From positions 12,603,684 to 12,667,683 of the forward strand of contig JAMKCF010000019.1 in NCBI GenBank assembly GCA_023634235.1: a stretch of 64,000 nt of DNA, in the 5' to 3' direction. Position numbers and translations under genes: made by a program. Below, in pieces: positions 10,956 through 21,771 of the stretch. The DNA is from Pisaster brevispinus (taxonomy: Eukaryota; Echinodermata; Asteroidea; Forcipulatida; Asteriidae). The notes below the pieces were generated by a model. The model saw nothing but the letters and a program-made list of their open reading frames with translations. It did not search any database and was not told the origin of the DNA. Position 1 is the first letter of the stretch; every line of letters starts with the position of its first letter.

Positions 10956-11816
10956 GATGACGTAGGCATGTAATACGGTGGAGTTTCGGGCAGCCCTACT
11001 TCCAGGAAGCTGGCCTCGCCTACAAAATCCTGATCTTAACGAAACTCAGGGCAGAGAGAGCCCTTGAGACGGCCTTTCCAATGGTGTAAAACTTGTGAAG
11101 ATCCAGTATTATTCTGAGGCTGATTTGACCGTGTTTACTTTGTCTTTTTTTCTTTGACAGCTCTGTGTACAAAAATCCCATTGGGGATGCTTTTAAGGAG
11201 CGTTCTGAGTAGCCCCACCTCCTGGTCATTTCCGCTATGAAGCTTGCCCTCCGGGTCGCTAAAAGTTTGATTTTCGGATGCAGGGATATCCAAGGCAGAC
11301 TCAGGTACAAATTTTGTCTCTCTAGCATTTCTAGTTCATGAGTTATTCCCAACCTTAGCTGAGAAATTATTCCGGACCTTTTTGTGCCGGCTTTTTCTCA
11401 CCGGCGATGACGTAGGCATGTAATACAGTGGAGTTTCGGGCAGCCCTACTTCCAGGAAGCTGGCCTCGCCTACAAAATCCTGATCTTAACGAAACTCAGG
11501 GCAGAAAGAGCCCTTGAGACGGGCTTTCCAATGGTGTAAAACTTGTGAAGATCCAGTATTATTCTGAGGCTGATTTGACCGTGTTTACTTTGTCTTTTTT
11601 TCTTTGACAGCTCTGTGTACAAAAATCCCATTGGGGATGCTTTTAACCTTTAAGTATGACGGGTCCCTAGAGACTTGCTAACTGTAAGACACTGACAAAA
11701 AACACTGTCGCCCCCTCTTATTGTTATATTTTCATCTCCCATTAATTTTTTGACATCCTAGTGACTTCTTTTCAAGCCCAGTTGTTGTCGATGATTACTT
11801 AAGCTTGATTTTGTTT

Positions 11817-11935
11817 GTTTTTAATTAATTTTTAATTATTTTTTTATTAATTTGGTTTTAATTAGATATAGACAAATAATAAAGAATTTTGAGTTGAAAA
11901 AAAAAAAAATAAAAAACAAAGAGTTTCAAATTGCA
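11817..11935. other. AT-rich and poly-A interior of the transposon
   Basis: A run of T-rich and TTAAT-type sequence (about 11817-11870) is followed by a 13-base A run near 11898. No gene is visible. Such low-complexity stretches are common in non-autonomous DNA transposons. Confidence 0.6.
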
Positions 11936-11987
11936 TGTTTGTGTTACATTTTTCTCACTCTCAAACAGTATTTTATCAATACAATTT

Positions 11988-12082
11988 ACAATCGAATTGT
12001 ATTAGCCTGACTGTGTAGTCCTACCTCCGTGGTCAAATCCAGTCATCCCTGTAATAAACAATCGAATTGTATTAGCCTGACT
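11988..12082 (+). repeat. 25-bp direct repeat inside the transposon
   Basis: The same 25 bases, with core ATCGAATTGT followed by ATTAGCCTGACT, occur at 11988-12012 and 12058-12082, 70 bases apart. The core contains the small palindrome CAATCGAATTG only imperfectly. It may be a sub-terminal or internal repeat of the family, or a small internal duplication. Confidence 0.8.
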
Positions 12083-14040
12083 TTCTCCACTGTCCCTCCC
12101 ACAGAACGGTGCCAGTTTGTCTGGGGGGGGTGGGGAGTGAGTTGAGTGGCCTTGCTCAAGCAGAGGGCAAGACATGACATGACAGGCCAAGCCTGTAACA
12201 TAGAACAGACAGCCGAACAGATTGTTCCACTTATCAGTGGGTTAGATCTTGGTCATCTGTGTTTGTGTGCATTGGTATAGCACATTTTGTGTACAGTTGT
12301 ATGCCAGGAACAAGTTTCACAGCCCATAAAAAAAAAAAAAAAACTCTGGGAACTGACCCCCCCATCTAAGATATTTGGAATGGTCCTGTCTCAGATATCG
12401 TGGATGATCAAGTCGCTCAGGCCTTTGCAAGTGATAAAAAAACTGAAATACTTTAAACTTACCACTAAAATCGGACAAGGTCTCACCTTAAAGTGTTAAG
12501 GAGCGTTCTGAGTAGCCCCACCTCCTGGTCATTTCCGCTATGAAGCTTGCCCTCCAGGTCGCTAAAAGTTTGATTTTCGGATGCAGGGATATCCAAGGCA
12601 GACTCAGGTACAAATTTTGTCTCTCTAGCATTTCTAGTTCATGAGTTATTCCCAACCTTAGCTGAGAAATTATTCCGGACCTTTTTGTGCTGGCTTTTTC
12701 TCACCGGCGATGACGTAGGCATGTAATACAGTGGAGTTTCGGGCAGCCCTACTTCCAGGAAGCTGGCCTCGCCTACAAAATCCTGATCTTAACGAAACTC
12801 AGGGCAGAGAGAGCCCTTGAGACGGCCTTTCCAATGGTGTAAAACTTGTGAAGATCCAGTATTATTCTGAGGCTGATTTGACCGTGTTTACTTTGTCTTT
12901 TTTTCTTTGACAGCTCTGTGTACAAAAATCCCATTGGGGATGCTTTTAAGGAGCGTTCTGAGTAGCCCCACCTCCTGGTCATTTCCGCTATGAAGCTTGC
13001 CCTCCGGGTCGCTAAAAGTTTGATTTTCGGATGCAGGGATATCCAAGGCAGACTCAGGTACAAATTTTGTCTCTCTAGCATTTCTAGTTCATGAGTTATT
13101 CCCAACCTTAGCTGAGAAATTATTCCGGACCTTTTTGTGCCGGCTTTTTCTCACCGGCGATGACGTAGGCATGTAATACAGTGGAGTTTCGGGCAGCCCT
13201 ACTTCCAGGAAGCTGGCCTCGCCTACAAAATCCTGATCTTAACGAAACTCAGGGCAGAAAGAGCCCTTGAGACGGGCTTTCCAATGGTGTAAAACTTGTG
13301 AAGATCCAGTATTATTCTGAGGCTGATTTGACCGTGTTTACTTTGTCTTTTTTTCTTTGACAGCTCTGTGTACAAAAATCCCATTGGGGATGCTTTTAAG
13401 GAGCGTTCTGAGTAGCCCCACCTCCTGGTCATTTCCGCTATGAAGCTTGCCCTCCAGGTCGCTAAAAGTTTGATTTTCGGATGCAGGGATATCCAAGGCA
13501 GACTCAGGTACAAATTTTGTCTCTCTAGCATTTCTAGTTCATGAGTTATTCCCAACCTTAGCTGAGAAATTATTCCGGACCTTTTTGTGCTGGCTTTTTC
13601 TCACCGGCGATGACGTAGGCATGTAATACAGTGGAGTTTCGGGCAGCCCTACTTCCATGAAGCTGGCCTCACCTACAAATTCCTGATCTTAACGAAACTC
13701 AGGGCAGAAGGAGCCCTTGAGACGGGCTTTCCATTGGTGTAAATTTTGTGAAGATCCAGTATTATTCTGAGGCTGATTTGACCGTGTTTACTTTGTCTTT
13801 TTTTCTTTGACAGCTCTGTGTACAAAAATCCCATTGGGGATGCTTTTGAGGAGCGTTCTGAGTAGCCCCACCTCCTGGTCATTTCCGATATGAAGCTTGC
13901 CCTCCGGGTCGCTAAAAGTTTGATTTTCGGATGCAGGGATATCCAAGGCAGACTCAGGTACAAATTTTGTCTCTCTAGCATTTCTAGTTCATGAGTTATT
14001 CCCAACCTTAGCTGAGAAATTATTCCGGACCTTTTTGTGC

Positions 14041-15840
14041 CGGCTTTTTCTCACCGGCGATGACGTAGGCATGTAATACAGTGGAGTTTCGTGCAGCCCT
14101 ACTTCCAGGAAGCTGGCCTCGCCTACAAAATCCTGATCTTAACGAAACTCAGGGCAGAGAGAGCCCTTGAGACGGGCTTTCCAATGGTGTAAAACTTGTG
14201 AAGATCCAGTATTATTCTGAGGCTGATTTGACCGTGTTTACTTTGTCTTTTTTTCTTTGACAGCTCTGTGTACAAAAATCCCATTGGGGATGCTTTTGAG
14301 GAGCGTTCTGAGTAGCCCCACCTCCTGGTCATTTCCGCTATGAAGCTTGCCCTCCGGGTCGCTAAAAGTTTGATTTTCGGATGCAGGGATATCCAAGGCA
14401 GACTCAGGTACAAATTTTGTCTCTCTAGCATTTCTAGTTCATGAGTTATTCCCAACCTTAGCTGAGAAATTATTCCGGACCTTTTTGTGCCGGCTTTTTC
14501 TCACCGGCGATGACGTAGGCATGTAATACGGTGGAGTTTCGGGCAGCCCTACTTCCAGGAAGCTGGCCTCGCCTACAAAATCCTGATCTTAACGAAACTC
14601 AGGGCAGAGAGAGCCCTTGAGACGGGCTTTCCAATGGTGTAAAACTTGTGAAGATCCAGTATTATTCTGAGGCTGATTTGACCGTGTTTACTTTGTCTTT
14701 TTTTTTTTGACAGCTCTGTGTACAAAAATCCCATTGGGGATGCTTTTGAGGAGCGTTCTGAGTAGCCCCACCTCCTGGTCATTTCCGCTATGAAGCTTGC
14801 CCTCCGGGTCGCTAAAAGTTTGATTTTCGGATGCAGGGATATCCAAGGCAGACTCAGGTACACATTTTGTCTCTCTAGCATTTCTAGTTCATGAGTTATT
14901 CCCAACCTTAGCTGAGAAATTATTCCGGACCTTTTTGTGCCGGCTTTTTCTCACCGGCGATGACGTAGGCATGTAATACAGTGGAGTTTCGTGCAGCCCT
15001 ACTTCCAGGAAGCTGGCCTCGCCTACAAAATCCTGATCTTAACGAAACTCAGGGCAGAGAGAGCCCTTGAGACGGGCTTTCCAATGGTGTAAAACTTGTG
15101 AAGATCCAGTATTATTCTGAGGCTGATTTGACCGTGTTTACTTTGTCTTTTTTTCTTTGACAGCTCTGTGTACAAAAATCCCATTGGGGATGCTTTTGAG
15201 GAGCGTTCTGAGTAGCCCCACCTCCTGGTCATTTCCGCTATGAAGCTTGCCCTCCGGGTCGCTAAAAGTTTGATTTTCGGATGCAGGGATATCCAAGGCA
15301 GACTCAGGTACAAATTTTGTCTCTCTAGCATTTCTAGTTCATTAGTTATTCCCAACCTTAGCTGAGAAATTATTCCGGACCTTTTTGTGCCGGCTTTTTC
15401 TCACCGGCGATGACGTAGGCATGTAATACGGTGGAGTTTCGGGCAGCCCTACTTCCAGGAAGCTGGCCTCGCCTACAAAATCCTGATTTTAACGAAACTC
15501 AGGGCAGAGAGAGCCCTTGAGACGGGCTTTCCAATGGTGTAAAACTTGTGAAGATCCAGTATTATTCTGAGGCTGATTTGACCGTGTTTACTTTGTCTTT
15601 TTTTCTTTGACAGCTCTGTGTACAAAAATCCCATTGGGGATGCTTTTGAGGAGCGTTCTGAGTAGCCCCACCTCCTGGTCATTTCCGCTATGAAGCTTGC
15701 CCTCCGGGTCGCTAAAAGTTTGATTTTCGGATGCAGGGATATCCAAGGCAGACTCAGGTACAAATTTTGTCTCTCTAGCATTTCTAGTTCATGAGTTATT
15801 CCCAACCTTAGCTGAGAAATTATTCCGGACCTTTTTGTGC
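14041..15840 (+). repeat. 900-bp dimer higher-order repeat, two copies
   Basis: Alternating monomers carry AATACAGTGG with TTTCGTGCAGCC (14091 and 14991) and AATACGGTGG with TTTCGGGCAGCC (about 14530 and 15430), giving an A-B-A-B order with a 900-base period. Private changes (a longer T run at 14700, GTACACATTTT at 14860, TTCATTAGTT at 15340) show that some mutation followed the duplication. Confidence 0.7.
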
Positions 15841-18622
15841 CGGCTTTTTCTCACCGGCGATGACGTAGGCATGTAATACGGTGGAGTTTCGGGCAGCCCT
15901 ACTTCCAGGAAGCTGGCCTCGCCTACAAAATCCTGATCTTAACGAAACTCAGGGCAGAGAGAGCCCTTGAGACGGGCTTTCCAATGGTGTAAAACTTGTG
16001 AAGATCCAGTATTATTCTGAGGCTGATTTGACCGTGTTTACTTTGTCTTTTTTTCTTTGACAGCTCTGTGTACAAAAATCCCATTGGGGATGCTTTTGAG
16101 GAGCGTTCTGAGTAGCCCCACCTCCTGGTCATTTCCGCTATGAAGCTTGCCCTCCGGGTCGCTAAAAATTTGATTTTCGGATGCAGGGATATCCAAGGCA
16201 GACTCAGGTACAAATTTTGTCTCTCTAGCATTTCTAGTTCATGAGTTATTCCCAACCTTAGCTGAGCAATTATTCCGGACCTTTTTGTGCCGGCTTTTTC
16301 TCACCGGCGATGACGTAGGCATGTAATACAGTGGAGTTTCGGGCAGCCCTACTTCCAGGAAGCTGGCCTCGCCTACAAAATCTTGATCTTAACGAAACTC
16401 AGGGCAGAGAGAGCCCTTGAGACGGGCTTTCCAATGGTGTAAAACTTGTGAAGATCCAGTATTATTCTGAGGCTGATTTGACCGTGTTTACTTTGTCTTT
16501 TTTTCTTTGACAGCTCTGTGTACATAAATCCCATTGGGGATGCTTTTGAGGAGCGTTCTGAGTAGCCCCACCTCCTGGTCATTTCCGCTATGAAGCTTGC
16601 CCTCTGGGTCGCTAAAAGTTTAATTTTCGGATGCAGGGATATCCAAGGCAGACTCAAGTACAAATTTTGTCTCTCTAGCATTTCTAGTTCATGAGTTATT
16701 CCCAACCTTAGCTGAGAAATTATTCCGGACCTTTTTGTGCCGGCTTTTTCTCACCGTCGATGACGTAGGCATGTAATACGGTGGAGTTTCGGGCAGCCCT
16801 ACTTCCAGGAAGCTGGCCTCGCCTACAAAATCCTGATCTTAACGAAACTCAGGGCAGAGAGAGCCCTTGAGACGGGCTTTCCAATGGTGTAAAACTTGTG
16901 AAGATCCAGTATTATTCTGAGGCTGATTTGACCGTGTTTACTTTGTCTTTTTTTCTTTTACAGCTCTGTGTACAAAAATCCCATTGGGGATGCTTTTGAG
17001 GAGCGTTCTGAGTAGCCCCACCTCCTGGTCATTTCCGCTATGAAGCTTGCCCTCCGGGTCGCTAAAAGTTTGATTTTCGGATGCAGGGATATCCAAGGCA
17101 GACTCAGGTACAAATTTTGTCTCTCTAGCATTTCTAGTTCATGAGTTATTCCCAACCTTAGCTGAGAAATTATTCCGGACCTTTTTGTGCCGGCTTTTTC
17201 TCACCGGCGATGACGTAGGCATGTAATACGGTGGAGTTTCGGGCAGCCCTACTTCCAGGAGGCTGGCCTCGCCTACAAAATCCTGATCTTAACGAAACTC
17301 AGGGCAGAGAGAGCCCTTGAGACGGGCTTTCCAATGGTGTAAAACTTGTGAAGATCCAGTATTATTCTGAGGCTGATTTGACCGTGTTTACTTTGTCTTT
17401 TTTTCTTTGACAGCTCTGTGTACAAAAATCCCATTGGGGATGCTTTTGAGGAGCGTTCTGAGTAGCCCCACCTCCTGGTCATTTCCGCTATGAAGCTTGC
17501 CCTCCGGGTCGCTAAAAGTTTGATTTTCGGATGCAGGGATATCCAAGGCAGACTCAGGTACAAATTTTGTCTCTCTAGCATTTCTAGTTCATGAGTTATT
17601 CCCAACCTTAGCTGAGAAATTATTCCGGACCTTTTTGTGCCGGCTTTTTCTCACCGGCGATGACGTAGGCATGTAATACGGTGGAGTTTCGGGCAGCCCT
17701 ACTTCCAGGAAGCTGGCCTCGCCTACAAAATCCTGATCTTAACGAAACTCAGGGCAGAGAGAGCCCTTGAGACGGGCTTTCCAATGGTGTAAAACTTGTG
17801 AAGATCCAGTATTATTCTGAGGCTGATTTGACCGTGTTTACTTTGTCTTTTTTTCTTTGACAGCTCTGTGTACAAAAATCCCATTGGGGATGCTTTTGAG
17901 GAGCGTTCTGAGTAGCCCCACCTCCTGGTCATTTCCGCTATGAAGCTTGCCCTCCGGGTCGCTAAAAATTTGATTTTCGGATGCAGGGATATCCAAGGCA
18001 GACTCAGGTACAAATTTTGTCTCTCTAGCATTTCTAGTTCATGAGTTATTCCCAACCTTAGCTGAGAAATTATTCCGGACCTTTTTGTGCCGGCTTTTTC
18101 TCACCGGCGATGACGTAGGCATGTAATACAGTGGAGTTTCGGGCAGCCCTACTTCCAGGAAGCTGGCCTCGCCTACAAAATCCTGATCTTAACGAAACTC
18201 AGGGCAGAGAGAGCCCTTGAGACGGGCTTTCCAATGGTGTAAAACTTGTGAAGATCCAGTATTATTCTGAGGCTGATTTGACCGTGTTTACTTTGTCTTT
18301 TTTTCTTTGACAGCTCTGTGTACAAAAATCCCATTGGGGATGCTTTTGAGGAGCGTTCTGAGTAGCCCCACCTCCTGGTCATTTCCGCTATGAAGCTTGC
18401 CCTCCGGGTCGCTAAAAGTTTGATTTTCGGATGCAGGGATATCCAAGGCAGACTCAGGTACAAATTTTGTCTCTCTAGCATTTCTAGTTCATGAGTTATT
18501 CCCAACCTTAGCTGAGAAATTATTCCGGACCTTTTTGTGCCGGCTTTTTCTCACCGGCGATGACGTAGGCATGTAATACAGTGGAGTTTCGGGCAGCCCT
18601 ACTTCCAGGAAGCTGGCCTCGC

Positions 18623-19521
18623 CTACAAAATCCTGATCTTAACGAAACTCAAGGCAGAGAGAGCCCTTGAGACGGGCTTTCCAATGGTGTAAAACTTGTG
18701 AAGATCCAGTATTATTCTGAGGCTGATTTGACCGTGTTTACTTTGTCTTTTTTTTTTGACAGCTCTGTGTACAAAAATCCCATTGGGGATGCTTTTGAGG
18801 AGCGTTCTGAGTAGCCCCACCTCCTGGTCATTTCCGCTATGAAGCTTGCCCTCCGGGTCGCTAAAAGTTTGATTTTCGGATGCAGGGATATCCAAGGCAG
18901 ACTCAGGTACAAATTTTGTCTCTCTAGCATTTCTAGTTCATGAGTTATTCCCAACCTTAGCTGAGAAATTATTCCGGACCTTTTTGTGCCGGCTTTTTCT
19001 CGCCGGCGATGACGTAGGCATGTAATACGGTGGAGTTTCGGGCAGCCCTACTTCCAGGAAGCTGGCCTCGCCTACAAAATCCTGATCTTAACGAAACTCA
19101 GGCAGAGAGAGCCCTTGAGACGGGCTTTCCAATGATGTAAAACTTGTGAAGATCCAGTATTATTTTGAGGCTGATTTGACCGTGTTTACTTTGTCTTTTT
19201 TTTCTTTGACAGCTCTGTGTACAAAAATCCCATTGGGGATGCTTTTGAGGAGCGTTCTGAGTAGCCCCACCTCCTGGTCATTTCCGCTATGAAGCTTGCC
19301 CTCCGGGTCGCTAAAAGTTTAATTTTCGGATGCAGGGATATCCAAGGCAGACTCAGGTACAAATTTTGTCTCTCTAGCATTTCTAGTTCATGAGTTATTC
19401 CCAACCTTAGCTGAGAAATTATTCCGGACCTTTTTGTGCCGGCTTTTTCTCACCGGCGATGACGTAGGCATGTAATACGGTGGAGTTTCGGGCAGCCCTA
19501 CTTCCAGGGAGCTGGCCTCGC
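18623..19521 (+). repeat. Pair of monomers with small indels
   Basis: Two consecutive monomers have lost or gained single bases: a shortened pyrimidine tract near 18750, CTCAGGCAGAG (one G lost) near 19102, and one extra T near 19195. The indels break the minus-strand frame. They lie in homopolymer or short-repeat contexts, so replication slippage or sequencing error are both plausible. Confidence 0.7.
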
Positions 19522-21771
19522 CTACAAAATCCTGATCTTAACGAAACTCAGGGCAGAGAGAGCCCTTGAGACGGGCTTTCCAATGGTGTAAAACTTGTGA
19601 AGATCCAGTATTATTCTGAGGCTGATTTGACCGTGTTTACTTTGTCTTTTTTTCTTTGACAGCTCTGTGTACAAAAATCCCATTGGGGATGCTTTTGAGG
19701 AGCGTTCTGAGTAGCCCCACCTCCTGGTCATTTCCGCTATGAAGCTTGCCCTCCGGGTCGCTAAAAGTTTAATTTTCGGATGCAGGGATATCCAAGGCAG
19801 ACTCAGGTACAAATTTTGTCTCTCTAGCATTTCTAGTTCATGAGTTATTCCCAACTTTAGCTGAGAAATTATTCCGGACCTTTTTGTGCCGGCTTTTTCT
19901 CACCGGCGATGACGTAGGCATGTAATACGGTGGAGTTTCGGGCAGCCCTACTTCCAGGAAGCTGGCCTCGCCTACAAAATCCTGATCTTAACGAAACTCA
20001 GGGCAGAGAGAGCCCTTGAGACGGGCTTTCCAATGGTGTAAAACTTGTGAAGATCCAGTATTATTCTGAGGCTGATTTGACCGTGTTTACTTTGTCTTTT
20101 TTTCTTTGACAGCTCTGTGTACAAAAATCCCATTGGGGATGCTTTTGAGGAGCGTTCTGAGTAGCCCCCCCTCCTGGTCATTTCCGCTATGAAGCTTGCC
20201 CTCCGGGTCGCTAAAAGTTTGATTTTCGGATGCAGGGATATCCAAGGCAGACTCAGGTACAAATTTTGTCTCTCTAGCATTTCTAGTTCATGAGTTATTC
20301 CCAACCTTAGCTGAGAAATTATTCCGGACCTTTTTGTGCCGGCTTTTTCTCACCGGCGATGACGTAGGCATGTAATACGGTGGAGTTTCGGGCAGCCCTA
20401 CTTCCAGGAAGCTGGCCTCGCCTACAAAATCCTGATCTTAACGAAACTCAGGGCAGAGAGAGCCCTTGAGACGGGCTTTCCAATGGTGTAAAAATTGTGA
20501 AGATCCAGTATTATTCTGAGGCTGATTTGACCGTGTTTACTTTGTCTTTTTTTCTTTGACAGCTCTGTGTACAAAAATCCCATTGGGGATGCTTTTGAGG
20601 AGCGTTCTGAGTAGCCCCACCTCCTGGTCATTTCCGCTATGAAGCTTGCCCTCCGGGTCGCTAAAAGTTTGATTTTCGGATGCAGGGATATCCAAGGCAG
20701 ACTCAGGTACAAATTTTGTCTCTCTAGCATTTCTAGTTCATGAGTTATTCCCAACCTTAGCTGAGAAATTATTCCGGACCTTTTTGTGCCGGCTTTTTCT
20801 CACCGGCGATGACGTAGGCATGTAATACGGTGGAGTTTCGGGCAGCCCTACTTCCAGGAAGCTGGCCTCGCCTACAAAATCCTGATCTTAACGAAACTCA
20901 GGGCAGAGAGAGCCCTTGAGACGGGCTTTCCAATGGTGTAAAACTTGTGAAGATCCAGTATTATTCTGAGGCTGATTTGACCGTGTTTACTTTGTCTTTT
21001 TTTCTTTGACAGCTCTGTGTACAAAAATCCCATCGGGGATGCTTTTGAGGAGCGTTCTGAGTAGCCCCACCTCCTGGTCATTTCCGCTATGAAGCTTGCC
21101 CTCCGGGTCGCCAAAAGTTTGATTTTCGGATGCAGGGATATCCAAGGCAGACTCAGGTACAAATTTTGTCTCTCTAGCATTTCTAGTTCATGAGTTATTC
21201 CCAACCTTAGCTGAGAAATTATTCCGGACCTTTTTGTGCCGGCTTTTTCTCACCGGCGATGACGTAGGCATGTAATACGGTGGAGTTTCGGGCAGCCCTA
21301 CTTCCAGGAAGCTGGCCTCGCCTACAAAATCCTGATCTTAACGAAACTCAGGGCAGAGAGAGCCCTTGAGACGGGCTTTCCAATGGTGTAAAACTTGTGA
21401 AGATCCAGTATTATTCTGAGGCTGATTTGACCGTGTTTACTTTGTCTTTTTTTCTTTGACAGCTCTGTGTACAAAAATCCCATCGGGGATGCTTTTGAGG
21501 AGCGTTCTGAGTAGCCCCACCTCCTGGTCATTTCCGCTATGAAGCTTGCCCTCCGGGTCGCCAAAAGTTTGATTTTCGGATGCAGGGATATCCAAGGCAG
21601 ACTCAGGTACAAATTTTGTCTCTCTAGCATTTCTAGTTCATGAGTTATTCCCAACCTTAGCTGAGAAATTATTCCGGACCTTTTTGTGCCGGCTTTTTCT
21701 CACCGGCGATGACGTAGGCATGTAATACGGTGGAGTTTCGGGCAGCCCTACTTCCAGGAAGCTGGCCTCGC

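Larger units (their letters stand above)
1690..11646 (+). repeat. 450-bp satellite array, block 1 (about 22 monomers)
   Basis: Head-to-tail units repeat at exactly 450 bases; the same landmarks (TTTGACAGCTC, AAGCTTGCCCTCC, TTCATGAGTTATTCC, GATGACGTAGGCATG) recur every 450 positions. The leftmost monomers differ most: the first two read CAAAGACGTAGG instead of GATGACGTAGG, and early units have CTTTGTTTCTTT in the pyrimidine tract where later units have an uninterrupted T run. A group at about 3.8-7.3 kb shares CCGTAAACAAAAATCCC and CCCCACATCC. The block is interrupted at a TTAA site by the piggyBac-like element but continues in phase beyond it. The array is non-coding as far as I can judge. 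Centromeric, telomere-adjacent or interstitial location cannot be decided from this window. Confidence 0.97.
11643..12499. mobile_element. piggyBac-like non-autonomous DNA transposon (MITE-like)
   Basis: An 849-bp non-satellite segment lies between two TTAA copies (11643-11646 and 12496-12499). Removing it with one TTAA restores an intact monomer reading GCTTTTAAGGAGCG, exactly the sequence of neighbouring monomers at 11191, 12943 and 13393. The satellite phase is displaced by 853 bases, which equals element plus one TTAA. The left end starts CCTTTAAGTATGACGGGT and the right end, reverse complemented, starts CACTTTAAGG; they share CTTTAAG, a short imperfect terminal inverted repeat. TTAA target duplication with C-rich/CTTT termini is characteristic of the piggyBac superfamily. 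No transposase is present; the longest frames (62 and 70 codons) are unconvincing. The interior holds AT-rich tracts and long A and G runs. It presumably depended on a transposase made elsewhere. Confidence 0.82.
10903..13672 (+). repeat. 900-bp dimer duplication around the transposon
   Basis: The monomer with ACGGCCTTTCC and GCTTTTAAGGAG before the insertion (11020-11469) matches the one after it (12773-13222). The interrupted monomer matches the following one (13223-13672): both have CAGAAAGAGCCC, CTCCAGGTCGC and TGTGCTGGC. So a two-monomer unit was duplicated, and only one copy holds the transposon. The simplest reading is that the insertion came after the duplication. Confidence 0.8.

Noticed and set aside
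12002..12190. 62-codon minus-strand frame in the TTAA element
   Set aside because: It overlaps a G-rich simple run and the 25-bp direct repeat; no similarity to transposase or other proteins is visible.
12287..12499. 70-codon plus-strand frame at the right end of the TTAA element
   Set aside because: It reads through a poly-A run as a lysine stretch and ends in the terminal inverted repeat; no transposase motif is present.
18623..18895. Alternative minus-strand frames in indel-carrying monomers (also 27261, 35359, 59207)
   Set aside because: They are joins of two shadow frames caused by 1-2 bp indels, not separate genes.
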